Source: Vagococcus intermedius (lineage in GTDB: Bacteria; Bacillota; Bacilli; Lactobacillales; Vagococcaceae). From it: 64,000 bases of DNA. A program made the position numbers and the translations under genes. Every line of letters starts with the position of its first letter. Within the stretch, counting starts at the first letter, position 1. Under the pieces are notes generated by a model. It worked only from the letters and a program-made list of their open reading frames with translations, was not told where the DNA came from and did not search any database. Of this stretch, positions 1 to 9,015 are shown in pieces. The DNA lies in contig NZ_CP110232.1 of the NCBI RefSeq assembly GCF_029144185.1, positions 1,240,001 to 1,304,000 on the forward strand, read 5' to 3'.

Positions 1-303
1 TGATATCAACCCAACTAAGGTTCCGATTAAGGTTGAAGCTATCATGGCTAATATCCCTACTAACAATGAAATACGTCCCCCATAAATGACTCTTATAAAA
101 TAATCTCTACCAACTTCATCTGTTCCAAATATATGTTGCAAACTTGGTTGTGCTGATATATTTCCTACATCTGTCATGTTAGGATCAATTGGTATAAATG
201 GTGCGAATAGAGCTAACAATAATAGCAGGCTCAAAAAAACAATTGAAATAAAGTATCTTGGTTGATTTTTTAATACACGACGCCACTTTGTGTCTTTCCA
301 CAT
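1..303 (-). CDS. Peptide/nickel ABC transporter permease, OppC/DppC type (N-terminal part)
   Basis: The first 101 codons are present; the gene runs off the left edge. It would be an inner permease subunit of an oligopeptide, dipeptide or nickel importer. The translation opens MWKDTKWRRVLKNQP, then one hydrophobic segment (about residues 17-37), then a periphery with GTDEVGRDYFIRVIYGG followed by RISLLVG, the conserved entry motif of the OppC/DppC/NikC family. The ATG overlaps the TAA of the upstream permease gene by one base (TAATG), so the two subunits are translationally coupled. Substrate cannot be told from this fragment. Confidence 0.88.
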   Translation of the reverse strand, partial: MWKDTKWRRVLKNQPRYFISIVFLSLLLLLALFAPFIPIDPNMTDVGNISAQPSLQHIFGTDEVGRDYFIRVIYGGRISLLVGILAMIASTLIGTLVGLIS

Positions 304-1262
304 TATTTAGTCCCCCTTTGATTGATTCTTGGGTCAATTATTGTATAAAGAACATCAGATAATAAGTTACCAAGAATAACTAAGGTTGCAGACAGTAACA
401 TAACTGCCATAATTACAGGATAGTCTAATCCTTTAGTAGCTGTCATTAAAAACGGTCCGATACCTGGCCAGCCAAAGATACTTTCTGTAATGATGGCGCC
501 AGTTACTAGCATGGGTAACGCCAAACCAATTTGAGTGACGATTGGTAAAAGGACATTTTTACTGATATGTTTCATAAATATTTCTTTTTTACTTGCCCCA
601 AAAGATTGTTGAACCATCACATAATCCTCAGATAATTGAGAAAATGTTGAGGAGCGGACGTATCTTGTTAGATCAGGAAAAAAAGCGACTACAAGAACAA
701 AATAAGGCATAATAAAATGTTTGAAAAAATCAATAAATGACCCCTCTTGCCCTACTGTATGCATGCCAATAATTGGCAGTAAATTTAGACGATAACCAAA
801 TAAATAAATCATAAGCATAGCAAACCAAAAAGTTGGCATTGAGATACCAATGGAACAGATACCATCAATCAAGCGATCAATAACTTTGCCTTTATTTGCT
901 CCTGCCAGTAGTCCTAAACTAACCGCAATGATTAGTGCGGTTAAATAAGCAGGTAAAATAAGTTTAATTGTGTTAGGAATACGGGTTAGTAACTCTGAGC
1001 TAATACTTTGTTGCGTTACTAATGAATAACCTAAATCTCCACTTAAAATATTTTTCAACCATAAAACATATTGCACCAAAAATGATTGATCCAAACCATA
1101 ACGTTGCCGTAAAAGATCAATTGCTTCCTGGGACATATTTGGTGTCGTAATTGCATCAATAGCATCATATGGTGCTAAATGTATCATAAAAAAAACAATA
1201 AATGATACGATTAATAACATTGGAATCACTTGTAATATCCTTCTAGTAATATACTTTACCAT
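303..1262 (-). CDS. Peptide/nickel ABC transporter permease, OppB/DppB type
   Basis: A 319-residue integral membrane permease that would pair with the OppC-type subunit downstream. It begins MVKYITRRILQVIPMLLIV, the typical OppB/DppB/NikB N-terminus, and has about six membrane segments and a C-terminal EAA-type loop (GASKKEIFMKHI). A longer frame opens upstream at 1298, but that start lies inside a terminator hairpin; the ATG at 1262 follows AAGGATG and matches the family start. It lies between the substrate-binding lipoprotein and the second permease gene. The family covers dipeptides, oligopeptides and nickel, and the exact substrate is unknown. Confidence 0.9.
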   Translation of the reverse strand: MVKYITRRILQVIPMLLIVSFIVFFMIHLAPYDAIDAITTPNMSQEAIDLLRQRYGLDQSFLVQYVLWLKNILSGDLGYSLVTQQSISSELLTRIPNTIKLILPAYLTALIIAVSLGLLAGANKGKVIDRLIDGICSIGISMPTFWFAMLMIYLFGYRLNLLPIIGMHTVGQEGSFIDFFKHFIMPYFVLVVAFFPDLTRYVRSSTFSQLSEDYVMVQQSFGASKKEIFMKHISKNVLLPIVTQIGLALPMLVTGAIITESIFGWPGIGPFLMTATKGLDYPVIMAVMLLSATLVILGNLLSDVLYTIIDPRINQRGTK

Positions 1263-1280
1263 GTTAACACATCCTTTTTT

Positions 1281-1327
1281 TAAATAAAAAAGCTTCACAA
1301 AATGCTCTAGGCTAAATTGTGAAGCTT
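1281..1327 (-). terminator. Intercistronic terminator between binding protein and permease genes
   Basis: Perfect 11-bp inverted repeat AAGCTTCACAA / TTGTGAAGCTT (1290-1300 and 1317-1327) followed on the minus strand by a T-rich run. It sits inside the operon, so it probably lets only part of the transcription continue into the permease genes and gives more binding protein than permease. Confidence 0.8.
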
Positions 1328-1360
1328 AAATTTATTAACAGTTAAATCTTAAGTCACTGT

Positions 1361-2926
1361 TTATTTAATTTTGATTTTGGATAGGTCTTCAAAGGTATAA
1401 ATTGGGACTAAACCTGATTCCTTAATGCCCTCTATCCGATTATTGACAGCTAAAACCTTCCGACTATCGACAATCGGATAGATAACTGCTTCATCCATTA
1501 GCTCTTTTTGTAAATTTTCATAAATGATATGGCGTTTTGCTTCATCTAACTCTATGGCGCCTTGGTTGAATAAGTCATCAACCTTTTTATTAGCATAATG
1601 GAAATAGTTTGCCGAACCATCTGATTTAAATAGTGAGGTATATAAATCTGGATCTGTTCCCATAATATAACCACCGATAAACAAGTCATATTTTGTTGTA
1701 TCTGATTTTTTTAGCTCAGCAAACATTGCTGTCCCATCACCACCAGCTAATTCGACTGTAATACCCACTTGCTGTAATTGCTGTTGCATTAAAGTAGCTT
1801 GTAAAGTTTGAATAGGATCATCTGAAGCAAATGCTAAATTTAATTTTAAATCTTTTGCATCAGCTTCACCTAATAAAGTCTTAGCTTTAGTTATATCTGT
1901 TTCATACTTTTCAACTTTGTCAGAATAAAAAGGGTTGTTAGGTGGTAAAAATGAATAGGCATTTTCATAATATTTATCTGACAAGTAAGCAGCTTTATTT
2001 AAATCATCTTTATTTAGAGCATAAAAAATAGCTTGCCTTACTTTGACATCCTTTAATTTTTCTGAATTGTTATTTAAACCTAAGTAACCGACACGATTTT
2101 CACTATATTCATACGTATCTAGCTTAGTCCCATCTAGATCTTTAATATTGTTTGGAGAAATATATGAGGCATCTACCTCACCTTTTTGCAACGCGACTTT
2201 TGTAGTATCCGCACTACTGATGATTCTTAAATTCACCTTAGGAACGGTTGCTTTATTACCATAGTAAGTTTCATTAGCACTAAATTGTAAATATTCACCA
2301 CGTTGATACTTATCTAATTTATAAGGTCCAGTTCCAACTGGTTCTCCTTTTAACTCGCTACCAGAAAAATCCCCTTCTTTTTTAAAAATATGCTCTGGAA
2401 TAATATAAGTTTCTGTCGCTATATTATTGATAGCCGCAGCATTTGCTGAGGGTAAGTTAAATTTAACTGTATGTTCGTCAAGTTTCTCGGCTTTGATCGG
2501 CTTGTCATCAATCCATAGCGTATCAGCTCCGCCATTCTCTTTTTTCACTTTCTGTTCATAAGTAAAGACAACATCATCCGCTGTAAAGGGTTGCCCATCT
2601 GACCACTTAACATTTTCTTTTAATTCAACGACTAAAGCTTTACCTTTGTCTGTAGGTTCAAGCTTTTCTGCTAATTCCATCTTTTGTGTTCCGTCGCCTT
2701 CAACTCTCACTAACGGTGAATAAATCATGTTCGTCACAGTTAATCCCCAGCGATCACTTACATTGATTGGGTTTAGAGACGTTGGGTCTCCATTAATAGC
2801 ATAGGTAAACGTATCTTTATCTGTTACCTGTGCTTTATCTGATTTCTCAGATTTCTGATTGGTAGAACACCCCCCCAACACCAAAGCTCCTAACATTAGT
2901 ATAGGGATAATCTTTTTCTTTTCCAT
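1361..2926 (-). CDS. Peptide/nickel ABC transporter substrate-binding lipoprotein (SBP family 5)
   Basis: A 521-residue extracellular solute-binding protein anchored as a lipoprotein. The signal peptide ends in lipobox LGGC (Cys about residue 20). The mature part carries family-5 landmarks: LNPINVSDRWG near the N-terminus, a WSDGQPFTADDVVFTYE motif around residue 110, and GTGPYKLDKY around 200. Length is normal for OppA/DppA/NikA proteins. The ATG at 2926 has AGGAGA at good spacing; a TTG one codon earlier is too close. It is the first gene of the importer operon, with a promoter 70-100 bases upstream. Ligand could be peptide, nickel or another metal complex. Confidence 0.92.
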   Translation of the reverse strand: MEKKKIIPILMLGALVLGGCSTNQKSEKSDKAQVTDKDTFTYAINGDPTSLNPINVSDRWGLTVTNMIYSPLVRVEGDGTQKMELAEKLEPTDKGKALVVELKENVKWSDGQPFTADDVVFTYEQKVKKENGGADTLWIDDKPIKAEKLDEHTVKFNLPSANAAAINNIATETYIIPEHIFKKEGDFSGSELKGEPVGTGPYKLDKYQRGEYLQFSANETYYGNKATVPKVNLRIISSADTTKVALQKGEVDASYISPNNIKDLDGTKLDTYEYSENRVGYLGLNNNSEKLKDVKVRQAIFYALNKDDLNKAAYLSDKYYENAYSFLPPNNPFYSDKVEKYETDITKAKTLLGEADAKDLKLNLAFASDDPIQTLQATLMQQQLQQVGITVELAGGDGTAMFAELKKSDTTKYDLFIGGYIMGTDPDLYTSLFKSDGSANYFHYANKKVDDLFNQGAIELDEAKRHIIYENLQKELMDEAVIYPIVDSRKVLAVNNRIEGIKESGLVPIYTFEDLSKIKIK

Positions 2927-2996
2927 CAAATCTCCTACTTTCTAGATGATCAATTGATTTAAAGGATCTTTTAATCATTTTATTATAATAGACCTC

Positions 2997-3026
2997 AGTA
3001 TAACTGACTCTTAATTGCTACGTCAA
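2997..3026 (-). promoter_or_regulatory. Predicted sigma-A promoter of the ABC importer operon
   Basis: On the minus strand TTGACG (3021-3026), 18 bases, TATACT (2997-3002), followed by a leader of about 65 bases to the binding-protein start. Apart from this promoter and the terminator at 3223-3272 nothing else was recognised in the 2927-3273 gap. Confidence 0.55.
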
Positions 3027-3222
3027 TTAATTAGGTGCTATTTGCTTACAAAATGTCAGAAAAATTATATAAGAGCTATAAAGCACTCTTTTTATGATTA
3101 AACCAGAGGTTTAAAACGTTTTTATCAAGAGGACCGGCGATATTATCAGAGTTAATTTTCTTATAAATACAATTATTGCTTTTGAAAAAAACATTAAAAA
3201 ATAATGAGTTAAATTACGAATA

Positions 3223-3272
3223 AAAAAGATAGCTATGCCACTTATCACGTTCAGTCGCATAACTATCTTTTT
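3223..3272 (-). terminator. Terminator of the gluconate operon
   Basis: Inverted repeat AAAAAGATAG-C-TATGC / GCATA-A-CTATCTTTTT with one mismatch, directly after the gluconate permease stop codon. A and T runs flank both sides, so it may work in both directions. Confidence 0.8.
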
Positions 3273-3273
3273 A

Positions 3274-4623
3274 TTAAACAATTAGATTTAATATTAATGC
3301 TCCCGCTAAACCAACAACAGAAATAATTGATTCTAACATCGTCCAAGTGGCAAAAGTTTCTTTAATAGAGAGGTTGAAGTACTCCTTAAACATCCAAAAT
3401 CCAGCATCATTAACATGGGAAGCAATTAAACTCCCAGCTCCTGTTGCAATAACCATTAAAGCTGGATTGGTCCCTGTAGCGGTCATTAAAGGTGCTACTA
3501 AACCAGCTGCTGTTAAAGCAGCTACTGTCGCTGAACCGAGACAGACACGTAAAACTGCTGCGATTAGCCAACCTAAAATCAATGGCGATAAGCTAGAACC
3601 AACAAATAAACCAGCTACATAGTCACCTACTCCACCATCGATTAGCACTTGTTTGAATGCTCCGCCACCGCCTATAATCAATAACATCATGGCGATTTGT
3701 TTGATTGCATCTTCAGCAGATTTCATAATCGTTGTCATTTTTTGCTGACGTCTAATTCCCATAGTATAAATAGCAAATAATAAGGAAAGCAACATGGCCA
3801 TACCTGGCGTTCCAAGAAAAGCAATTACTTGATCTAACATCGGTGACTCTTCTGTTATTTTCCTACCAATTGCTAATTCGTAAGCGGTTGCAAGAGCCAT
3901 TAAAATAACTGGAAATAAAGAAGTAAGCGTACTTATACCAAAACTAGGTGTCTCTTCTAATTTAAATACTTTTTGTTTGCCTAGCGCGGTGATATTTCCT
4001 TGTTGTGAAAAGGCAGCTGGAACCAACTTTTGAGCGATTTTTGTATAGAGTGGCCCGGCGATAATACTTGTGGGAACCGCTATCACAAATCCATAAACTA
4101 ATACCATCCCAATATTAGCGTCATAAATTCCTGAAATTGCTGTTGGAGCAGGATGAGGTGGTAAAAAACCATGTGTTACTGATAAAGCCGCTGCCATAGG
4201 GATTCCTAAGTACAAAATAGAAACCCCTAACTCGCTAGCAATTGTGAAGATGATTGGTATCAACAAAACTAAGCCAACTTCAAAAAATAAAGCGATCCCA
4301 ATAATAAACGATGCCACCAATACAGCTAGCTGTATTCGTTTTTTACCAAATTTACTGATTAAGGTTGTCGATATGCGATAAGCTCCACCCGCATCAGCTA
4401 CCAACCGACCTAAAATAGCACCAAAACCAAAAACTAGTGCTAAATGTCCTAATTGACCGCCAATACCATTTTCAATCGTAGTGATTATTTGAGTCAAAGG
4501 CATTCCTAATCCTATAGCAACTACTAATGAGACAATAACTAGTGAAACAAAAGTATTTAATTTAACCTTCATAATTAAAAATAATAATAGCAATATACCT
4601 ATACCAACAATGATTAACTCCAT
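3274..4623 (-). CDS. gntP: Gluconate:H+ symporter, GntP family
   Basis: A 449-residue membrane protein with about 12 hydrophobic segments, of the GntP family that imports gluconate or related sugar acids with protons. Family features include the early LALVFGFGAILGRLVADAGG stretch and the HGFLPPHPAP motif near residue 150, typical of GntP/GntT permeases. It starts 17 bases after the gluconate kinase gene and shares its promoter, which supports gluconate as the substrate. Imported gluconate would be phosphorylated by the kinase and enter the pentose phosphate route. A terminator follows directly. Confidence 0.92.
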   Translation of the reverse strand: MELIIVGIGILLLLFLIMKVKLNTFVSLVIVSLVVAIGLGMPLTQIITTIENGIGGQLGHLALVFGFGAILGRLVADAGGAYRISTTLISKFGKKRIQLAVLVASFIIGIALFFEVGLVLLIPIIFTIASELGVSILYLGIPMAAALSVTHGFLPPHPAPTAISGIYDANIGMVLVYGFVIAVPTSIIAGPLYTKIAQKLVPAAFSQQGNITALGKQKVFKLEETPSFGISTLTSLFPVILMALATAYELAIGRKITEESPMLDQVIAFLGTPGMAMLLSLLFAIYTMGIRRQQKMTTIMKSAEDAIKQIAMMLLIIGGGGAFKQVLIDGGVGDYVAGLFVGSSLSPLILGWLIAAVLRVCLGSATVAALTAAGLVAPLMTATGTNPALMVIATGAGSLIASHVNDAGFWMFKEYFNLSIKETFATWTMLESIISVVGLAGALILNLIV

Positions 4624-4640
4624 TTTATTGACCCTCCATT

Positions 4641-6188
4641 TTATTCATGACTTCCATGTTTTCGTTGAAATGCTGAGATGGCTGAAAATTCTTCCTGTAA
4701 TAAGCGTGATGATCTAATGAAAATAGGAAATAATTCGCGATAAATCCCATAATTGTCCTCATTAGGGATATGTTTTTTTGTAACACCTACCATCTTGTCT
4801 ACCTCAGTTAAATCGGCGATTAAACCTAAACTCTTCATCCCTATTACAGCTGCCCCTAGACAAGAACTCTCATAACTTTCAGGGATCGTTACTTCTTGTT
4901 CAAAAATATCTGCTAAAAGTTGTCTCCATAACGCTGAGCGTGCAAACCCACCTGTTGCTTGGATTTTTTCTGGTCGTCCTACTAATTCTTCGAGAATTAA
5001 CATCACAGAATACAAGTTAAATACAATTCCTTCTAAGGAAGAACGTACCATATGTGCTCTAGTGTGACGTGTAGTTAATCCGATAAATGATCCCTTCGCA
5101 TTGGCATCCCAAAGAGGTGCTCTTTCTCCACCTAAATAAGGATGGAAGAGTAAACCTTCCGATCCAGCCGGGATTTTTTCAGCAATTTGGGTCAAGATTT
5201 CATAACTATCTACTTGCATCTGTTCAGCTGTTATTTTTTCTGGAGCAAACAATTGATCTCTCACCCACCGGAAAACAATTCCACCATTATTAACAGGCCC
5301 ACCGACTACCCATTTGTCACGTGTCAATGCATAACAGAAGGTTCTACCTTTAACATCTGTTACAGGTTTATCTGTCACCATTCGTACAGCCCCGCTTGTC
5401 CCAATTGTTAAAGCAAGTGTCTTACCATCAATAGCATTTACTCCTAAATTAGATAAACAGCCATCACTAGCTCCTATAACAAAAGGAACCGTTTCAGGCA
5501 AACCAATTACCTCAGCATATGATTTGTTTAAACCTCTTATTTGTTCAGTTGTATCAACTAATTCAGACAATTGATCCTCATGTAAACCGAGCTTTTCTAA
5601 TATTTTATTATCCCATGATAATGTCTGATTATTAAATAAACCAGTTGCTGAGGCGATCGAAATATCCACCTTGAATTGGTTAAACAACTTAAAAAAGACA
5701 TATTCTTTAATACCGATAAAATGCGCTGTTTGTGCATATAAATCTGGTTGTGTTTCTTTTAACCACAGCATCTTTGATAATGGAGACATAGGATGAATAG
5801 GCGTCCCTGTCCGATGATAGATGGCTAATCCTTCTGCGCTATCTTTTAAATTATCTGCTTGCTTGTAACTACGATTATCAGCCCATGTCAGACAACGTGT
5901 TAATAGTTGGTTCTGATCATCCAATAAAATCAAGCTATGCATCGCACTAGAAAAAGCAACACCTGAAATCAACTCTTTTTCTTCGCCTGATAGTCTGATA
6001 ACTTCTGTTAAAACATCAATTACCGTTTCGAAAATTTCATCAGGATCTTGTTCTGCCATATCTGGTATCTCTTGATATAAGGGGTATCCTTTATTAGCAG
6101 ATGCTTTCACCGTTCCTTTTACATCGTATAGTACAGCTTTAGTGCTAGTTGTTCCTATATCTACACCTATCATGAGCTTGTTCTTCAT
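4641..6188 (-). CDS. gntK: Gluconokinase, FGGY carbohydrate kinase family
   Basis: A 515-residue FGGY kinase expected to convert gluconate to 6-phosphogluconate in the cytoplasm. The N-terminus MIGVDIGTTSTKAVLYD is the first phosphate-binding loop; GASDGCLSNLG and LALTIGTSGAVR are the second-domain nucleotide motifs, and ATGGFARSALWRQLLAD near residue 410 is the FGGY C-terminal signature. Xylulose, glycerol and gluconate kinases share this fold. The neighbouring GntP permease and FCD-type regulator make gluconate the best guess. The start has a good AGGAGGAAGG site. Confidence 0.9.
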   Translation of the reverse strand: MKNKLMIGVDIGTTSTKAVLYDVKGTVKASANKGYPLYQEIPDMAEQDPDEIFETVIDVLTEVIRLSGEEKELISGVAFSSAMHSLILLDDQNQLLTRCLTWADNRSYKQADNLKDSAEGLAIYHRTGTPIHPMSPLSKMLWLKETQPDLYAQTAHFIGIKEYVFFKLFNQFKVDISIASATGLFNNQTLSWDNKILEKLGLHEDQLSELVDTTEQIRGLNKSYAEVIGLPETVPFVIGASDGCLSNLGVNAIDGKTLALTIGTSGAVRMVTDKPVTDVKGRTFCYALTRDKWVVGGPVNNGGIVFRWVRDQLFAPEKITAEQMQVDSYEILTQIAEKIPAGSEGLLFHPYLGGERAPLWDANAKGSFIGLTTRHTRAHMVRSSLEGIVFNLYSVMLILEELVGRPEKIQATGGFARSALWRQLLADIFEQEVTIPESYESSCLGAAVIGMKSLGLIADLTEVDKMVGVTKKHIPNEDNYGIYRELFPIFIRSSRLLQEEFSAISAFQRKHGSHE

Positions 6189-6238
6189 TAAATCCTTCCT
6201 CCTGTTACGTAATTAAATTTTATACTATCATACAGCAA

Positions 6239-6251
6239 GACGTATGACGTC
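6239..6251. promoter_or_regulatory. Candidate GntR operator before gntK
   Basis: Perfect palindrome GACGT-ATG-ACGTC just downstream of the predicted transcription start of gntKP; a wider imperfect dyad CATAC/GTATG overlaps it. Its position suits repression by the GntR-family protein encoded upstream. Inference from position and symmetry only. Confidence 0.5.
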
Positions 6252-6266
6252 GTATCTCTAAAGAGA

Positions 6267-6295
6267 ATGATAACGCTTCCTAACTGATTAGTCAA
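6267..6295 (-). promoter_or_regulatory. Promoter of gntKP with overlapping cre box
   Basis: Minus-strand TTGACT (6290-6295), 17 bases, TATCAT (6267-6272). A CcpA-type catabolite-responsive element, TGATAACGCTTCCT on the plus strand (6268-6281), covers the -10 region, so carbon catabolite repression of gluconate use is likely. Confidence 0.6.
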
Positions 6296-6299
6296 TATA

Positions 6300-6336
6300 A
6301 AAAACAGCCTCTTTATATAAAGAGGCTGTTTTTTAT
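6300..6336 (-). terminator. Terminator of gntR
   Basis: A perfect hairpin ACAGCCTCTTTA / TAAAGAGGCTGT flanked by A and T runs. It overlaps the gntR stop codon and separates gntR from the gntKP promoter. Confidence 0.85.
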
Positions 6337-7016
6337 ATTGATAGTTCTTTTTTATTATATTGTAAATGTTGATACATTGCTTCTTTTGCCGCTTCTGAAT
6401 TCCCAGATTTTATCGCGTCAATTATTTTTCGATGCGTTTCAATTGTTTCTTCTTTCAAACTTCGATGAGTTAAATCAATAAATAAAGAGATAGCACTTTG
6501 AATAATGGGAATCAAACTAGGAACAACAAGATTTTTACTGGCCTTAGCAATCAACGTATGAAACTCAATATCCTTCTCCTCATGATTTTTATTATTTTGA
6601 ATTAAATATTCAATCTCTAGACATAATTTCTCCATCTCAATAATCTCATCATTAGTCGCATACTGGGCAGCTAAGGCAGATATATTAGGTTCCACCATTA
6701 ACCTAACTTCCATTAGATCATGACTCAATTTTTTTTTATCTGTTATAAAAGTTAAGCCTAAAGGATCCTCAGTTAAGCCAGGGTTATCTGAGACAAAAGT
6801 TCCTAAACCTCGTTTTATAACTACAACATTTCTAGCAGCCAATAGCTTGATTGCTTCACGAATCGTCCCTCTACCGACATCTAATTTACTAGCTAAGTCA
6901 AATTCATTAGGTAGCTGATCTCCTACTTGATATTCTTTAGTCATAATCAATTCTTCAAGTTGTTTCGCTACTTGTTGGGCTAATGATTGATTTAATTTTT
7001 CTTCTTGTTTCAACAT
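6333..7016 (-). CDS. gntR: GntR-family regulator, FadR/FCD subfamily; likely gluconate repressor
   Basis: A 227-residue transcription factor. The winged helix N-terminus (about residues 10-75) contains EFDLASKLDVGRGTIREAIKLL followed by RGLGTFVSD, the classic GntR DNA-binding signature. The C-terminal FCD ligand domain (about 90-220) carries the helical metal/sugar-acid pocket, with VRLMVEPNISALAA and EFHTLIAKASKN giving the expected Asp/His-type positions. It is transcribed toward gntKP but separated by a terminator. Family members in this position sense gluconate; that is inferred from context. Confidence 0.85.
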   Translation of the reverse strand: MLKQEEKLNQSLAQQVAKQLEELIMTKEYQVGDQLPNEFDLASKLDVGRGTIREAIKLLAARNVVVIKRGLGTFVSDNPGLTEDPLGLTFITDKKKLSHDLMEVRLMVEPNISALAAQYATNDEIIEMEKLCLEIEYLIQNNKNHEEKDIEFHTLIAKASKNLVVPSLIPIIQSAISLFIDLTHRSLKEETIETHRKIIDAIKSGNSEAAKEAMYQHLQYNKKELSI

Positions 7017-7064
7017 TATAACTACTCACCTCATTTTTAGTACTCACGCTCTATAATAAAATAA

Positions 7065-7091
7065 CCTCTGCAGTTGAGCGGACTACAGAGG
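7065..7091 (-). promoter_or_regulatory. Hairpin in the gntR leader
   Basis: Inverted repeat CCTCTGCAG ... CTACAGAGG about 50 bases before the gntR start, followed on the minus strand by TTATTTTATT. It could be an attenuator or an operator. The rest of the 7017-7343 gap holds the divergent promoter sequences of gntR and the Mga-like gene and nothing else recognised. Confidence 0.4.
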
Positions 7092-7343
7092 AGATAGAAA
7101 AATCTTGGATTATTATGAATCTTACATATAGTTTAACAAAAATATAAAGCCCTTTCTATATAGATTGATGGTTGTAAACAATTTGTAATATATCTTAAAA
7201 ACAAGCTAAGTATTTAACTGATTAGCTATTATGTGGTTATTTTTATTGAAATAATCGTTTTCATAAGACACTTGCTTTAGCTTTTATATATAGTATAATA
7301 TTGTAATGATTACAATTATCAAAAAAGAAATCGAGGGTTTTTC

Positions 7344-8885
7344 ATGCTGATTAACTTATTCTTGAAAAAAAATGAAATCCGGCTTATCTTAATTTTAGCT
7401 AACTTATCTTACGATAAACCAATGTCTAAAACTAAGCTTTGTACGATGTTAAAAATTAATCCATCTTCATTAAATAGAGATCTATTGGCCTTGCATGCTT
7501 TTTTAACCAATCAAGTTATTTACGACTTACCGAAATTAACTATTGTGGATAATCACATATTGTTAGAAAAAAAAGCAACCTATATTAATAAAAATACATT
7601 GCTCACCCTTTTATTAAAAGAGTTACTTCTCGACTCTTTTGTATTTCAGATTATTGACACCGTTGTTAGAAATAAGAGTGTTTCTGCACTTGAAGTTTCC
7701 GATAACATTTCTATTTCTTTAAGCTATTTAAATCAATCACTTACAAGCTTAAATAAATTTTTAAGTCCCTATAAAATCAGAATACGAAACAAACAAAACC
7801 AACTTGAAATCATAGGTGCTTTAGAACATGTCTTTTTTTTCTCTTACTTGTTTATTGAAATGAGTAACAAACTTTTTGAAGAAAAACGGGAAAAAATTAT
7901 TTTTGAAAAAGTTCCAATAGCGACATTTTTACATAAACCTGAGATGATTAGCATGAATTCACGGGAAATGTATCAATTTAATACATTTATAAAATTAGTT
8001 CAGCTTTATGAACTAGAGTTCAATCAATTTACTTTAGACAATCCAGATATTGAACAAGCTATATCTGATTATACTGATAATGTCTATTTTTTTAACTCTA
8101 AAATGAATGATTCCATCAGAAATCAAGAGGCCTGTAATTTTCTGAATTTTCTATCTAGTATTTTATACGCACCTATCAATCATCGTCGTTTTCATTTGGA
8201 ACCTTTTGAAAAAATGAAAGTAGAAAAAACAAATTTCATGGGTGAAACATTGAAACTTAGTGCCTTTCTCTTGACTTATGTTCCCTTTATTTCAGAGGAA
8301 GAAACAAAATTAATAGAGTATGCCACTTATCTATATGGGTTGTATCTATCTATTTTTGGTGTTAATATATATGAATTATTTGACCCTACTTTTTTAATTA
8401 AGCAATCAACTTCAGCCGCTCAAAAAACATTTCCAACTATTACGTTACCGGATACCTTTGAAAAAAATGCTGATCATTCTGAGCGATTTGATGAAAATAG
8501 TCTACTTTATCCTATCTACCTCAAGCATTCTCTTCTTTTTTCTGAATTAATTACTTATTTACATAGAAAAGAACTCGCTACCTCGCTCTCTATTGTCTTA
8601 TATTTTCCTGACAATCCAGCATTTCAATATTATTTAACACAACGGTTGTCACAGATTTTTCAAGCTGATACATTTACGTTGACACAAGACACATCTCAAG
8701 CTGATATTATCGTCTCTGATCAATTTCATTTTAATAATACTTATCAATATTTTTATTATTTTCCAGATCCCAAATCGGAGACCTTACTAATTGATCTTTG
8801 TCACTTTATCTCTAAAACATATCTGACAATCATCTATGAAAAAGGGCATCAAAACATCGCCTTATTAAATCATTCTATGATCTAA
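7344..8885 (+). CDS. Mga-like helix-turn-helix transcriptional regulator
   Basis: A 513-residue protein resembling the Mga/AtxA/PRD-containing regulator group. The N-terminal third has two winged helix-turn-helix segments (MSKTKLCTMLKINPSSLNRDL at about 27-47 and VSALEVSDNISISLSYLNQSL at about 110-130). The middle is helical, like PTS regulatory domains, and the C-terminal end (about 400-513) resembles a EIIB-like fold with VSDQFHFNNTYQYFYY. Such proteins regulate surface or carbohydrate genes in Lactobacillales. The gene stands alone with SD GAGGG before ATG and its own terminator; targets are unknown. Confidence 0.7.
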   Translation: MLINLFLKKNEIRLILILANLSYDKPMSKTKLCTMLKINPSSLNRDLLALHAFLTNQVIYDLPKLTIVDNHILLEKKATYINKNTLLTLLLKELLLDSFVFQIIDTVVRNKSVSALEVSDNISISLSYLNQSLTSLNKFLSPYKIRIRNKQNQLEIIGALEHVFFFSYLFIEMSNKLFEEKREKIIFEKVPIATFLHKPEMISMNSREMYQFNTFIKLVQLYELEFNQFTLDNPDIEQAISDYTDNVYFFNSKMNDSIRNQEACNFLNFLSSILYAPINHRRFHLEPFEKMKVEKTNFMGETLKLSAFLLTYVPFISEEETKLIEYATYLYGLYLSIFGVNIYELFDPTFLIKQSTSAAQKTFPTITLPDTFEKNADHSERFDENSLLYPIYLKHSLLFSELITYLHRKELATSLSIVLYFPDNPAFQYYLTQRLSQIFQADTFTLTQDTSQADIIVSDQFHFNNTYQYFYYFPDPKSETLLIDLCHFISKTYLTIIYEKGHQNIALLNHSMI

Positions 8886-8887
8886 TA

Positions 8888-8928
8888 AAAAAAAACCTCC
8901 TTAATGAAATAAGGAGGCTTTTTTTTAT
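8888..8928. terminator. Bidirectional terminator after the Mga-like gene
   Basis: Hairpin AAGCCTCC.. type, stem ACCTCCTTA / TAAGGAGGC with A and T runs on either side; ends the plus-strand regulator gene. Confidence 0.85.
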
Positions 8929-9015
8929 TAAACTATTTTTGAAATTTCTATTTGTTAAAATTAACCTTTTTATCCCGAGAATTTTGGTCATTTCCATGTT
9001 TGAATCAGGATATCT

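Noticed and set aside
1263-1298. Longer start of the OppB-type permease
   Set aside because: The added codons fall within the terminator hairpin and its T run, and the family begins at the internal Met.
3347-3622. Plus-strand open frame of 91 codons over gntP
   Set aside because: It is antisense to a clear permease gene, with Ala/Lys/Thr-rich composition that follows from the membrane-protein codons and no ribosome site.
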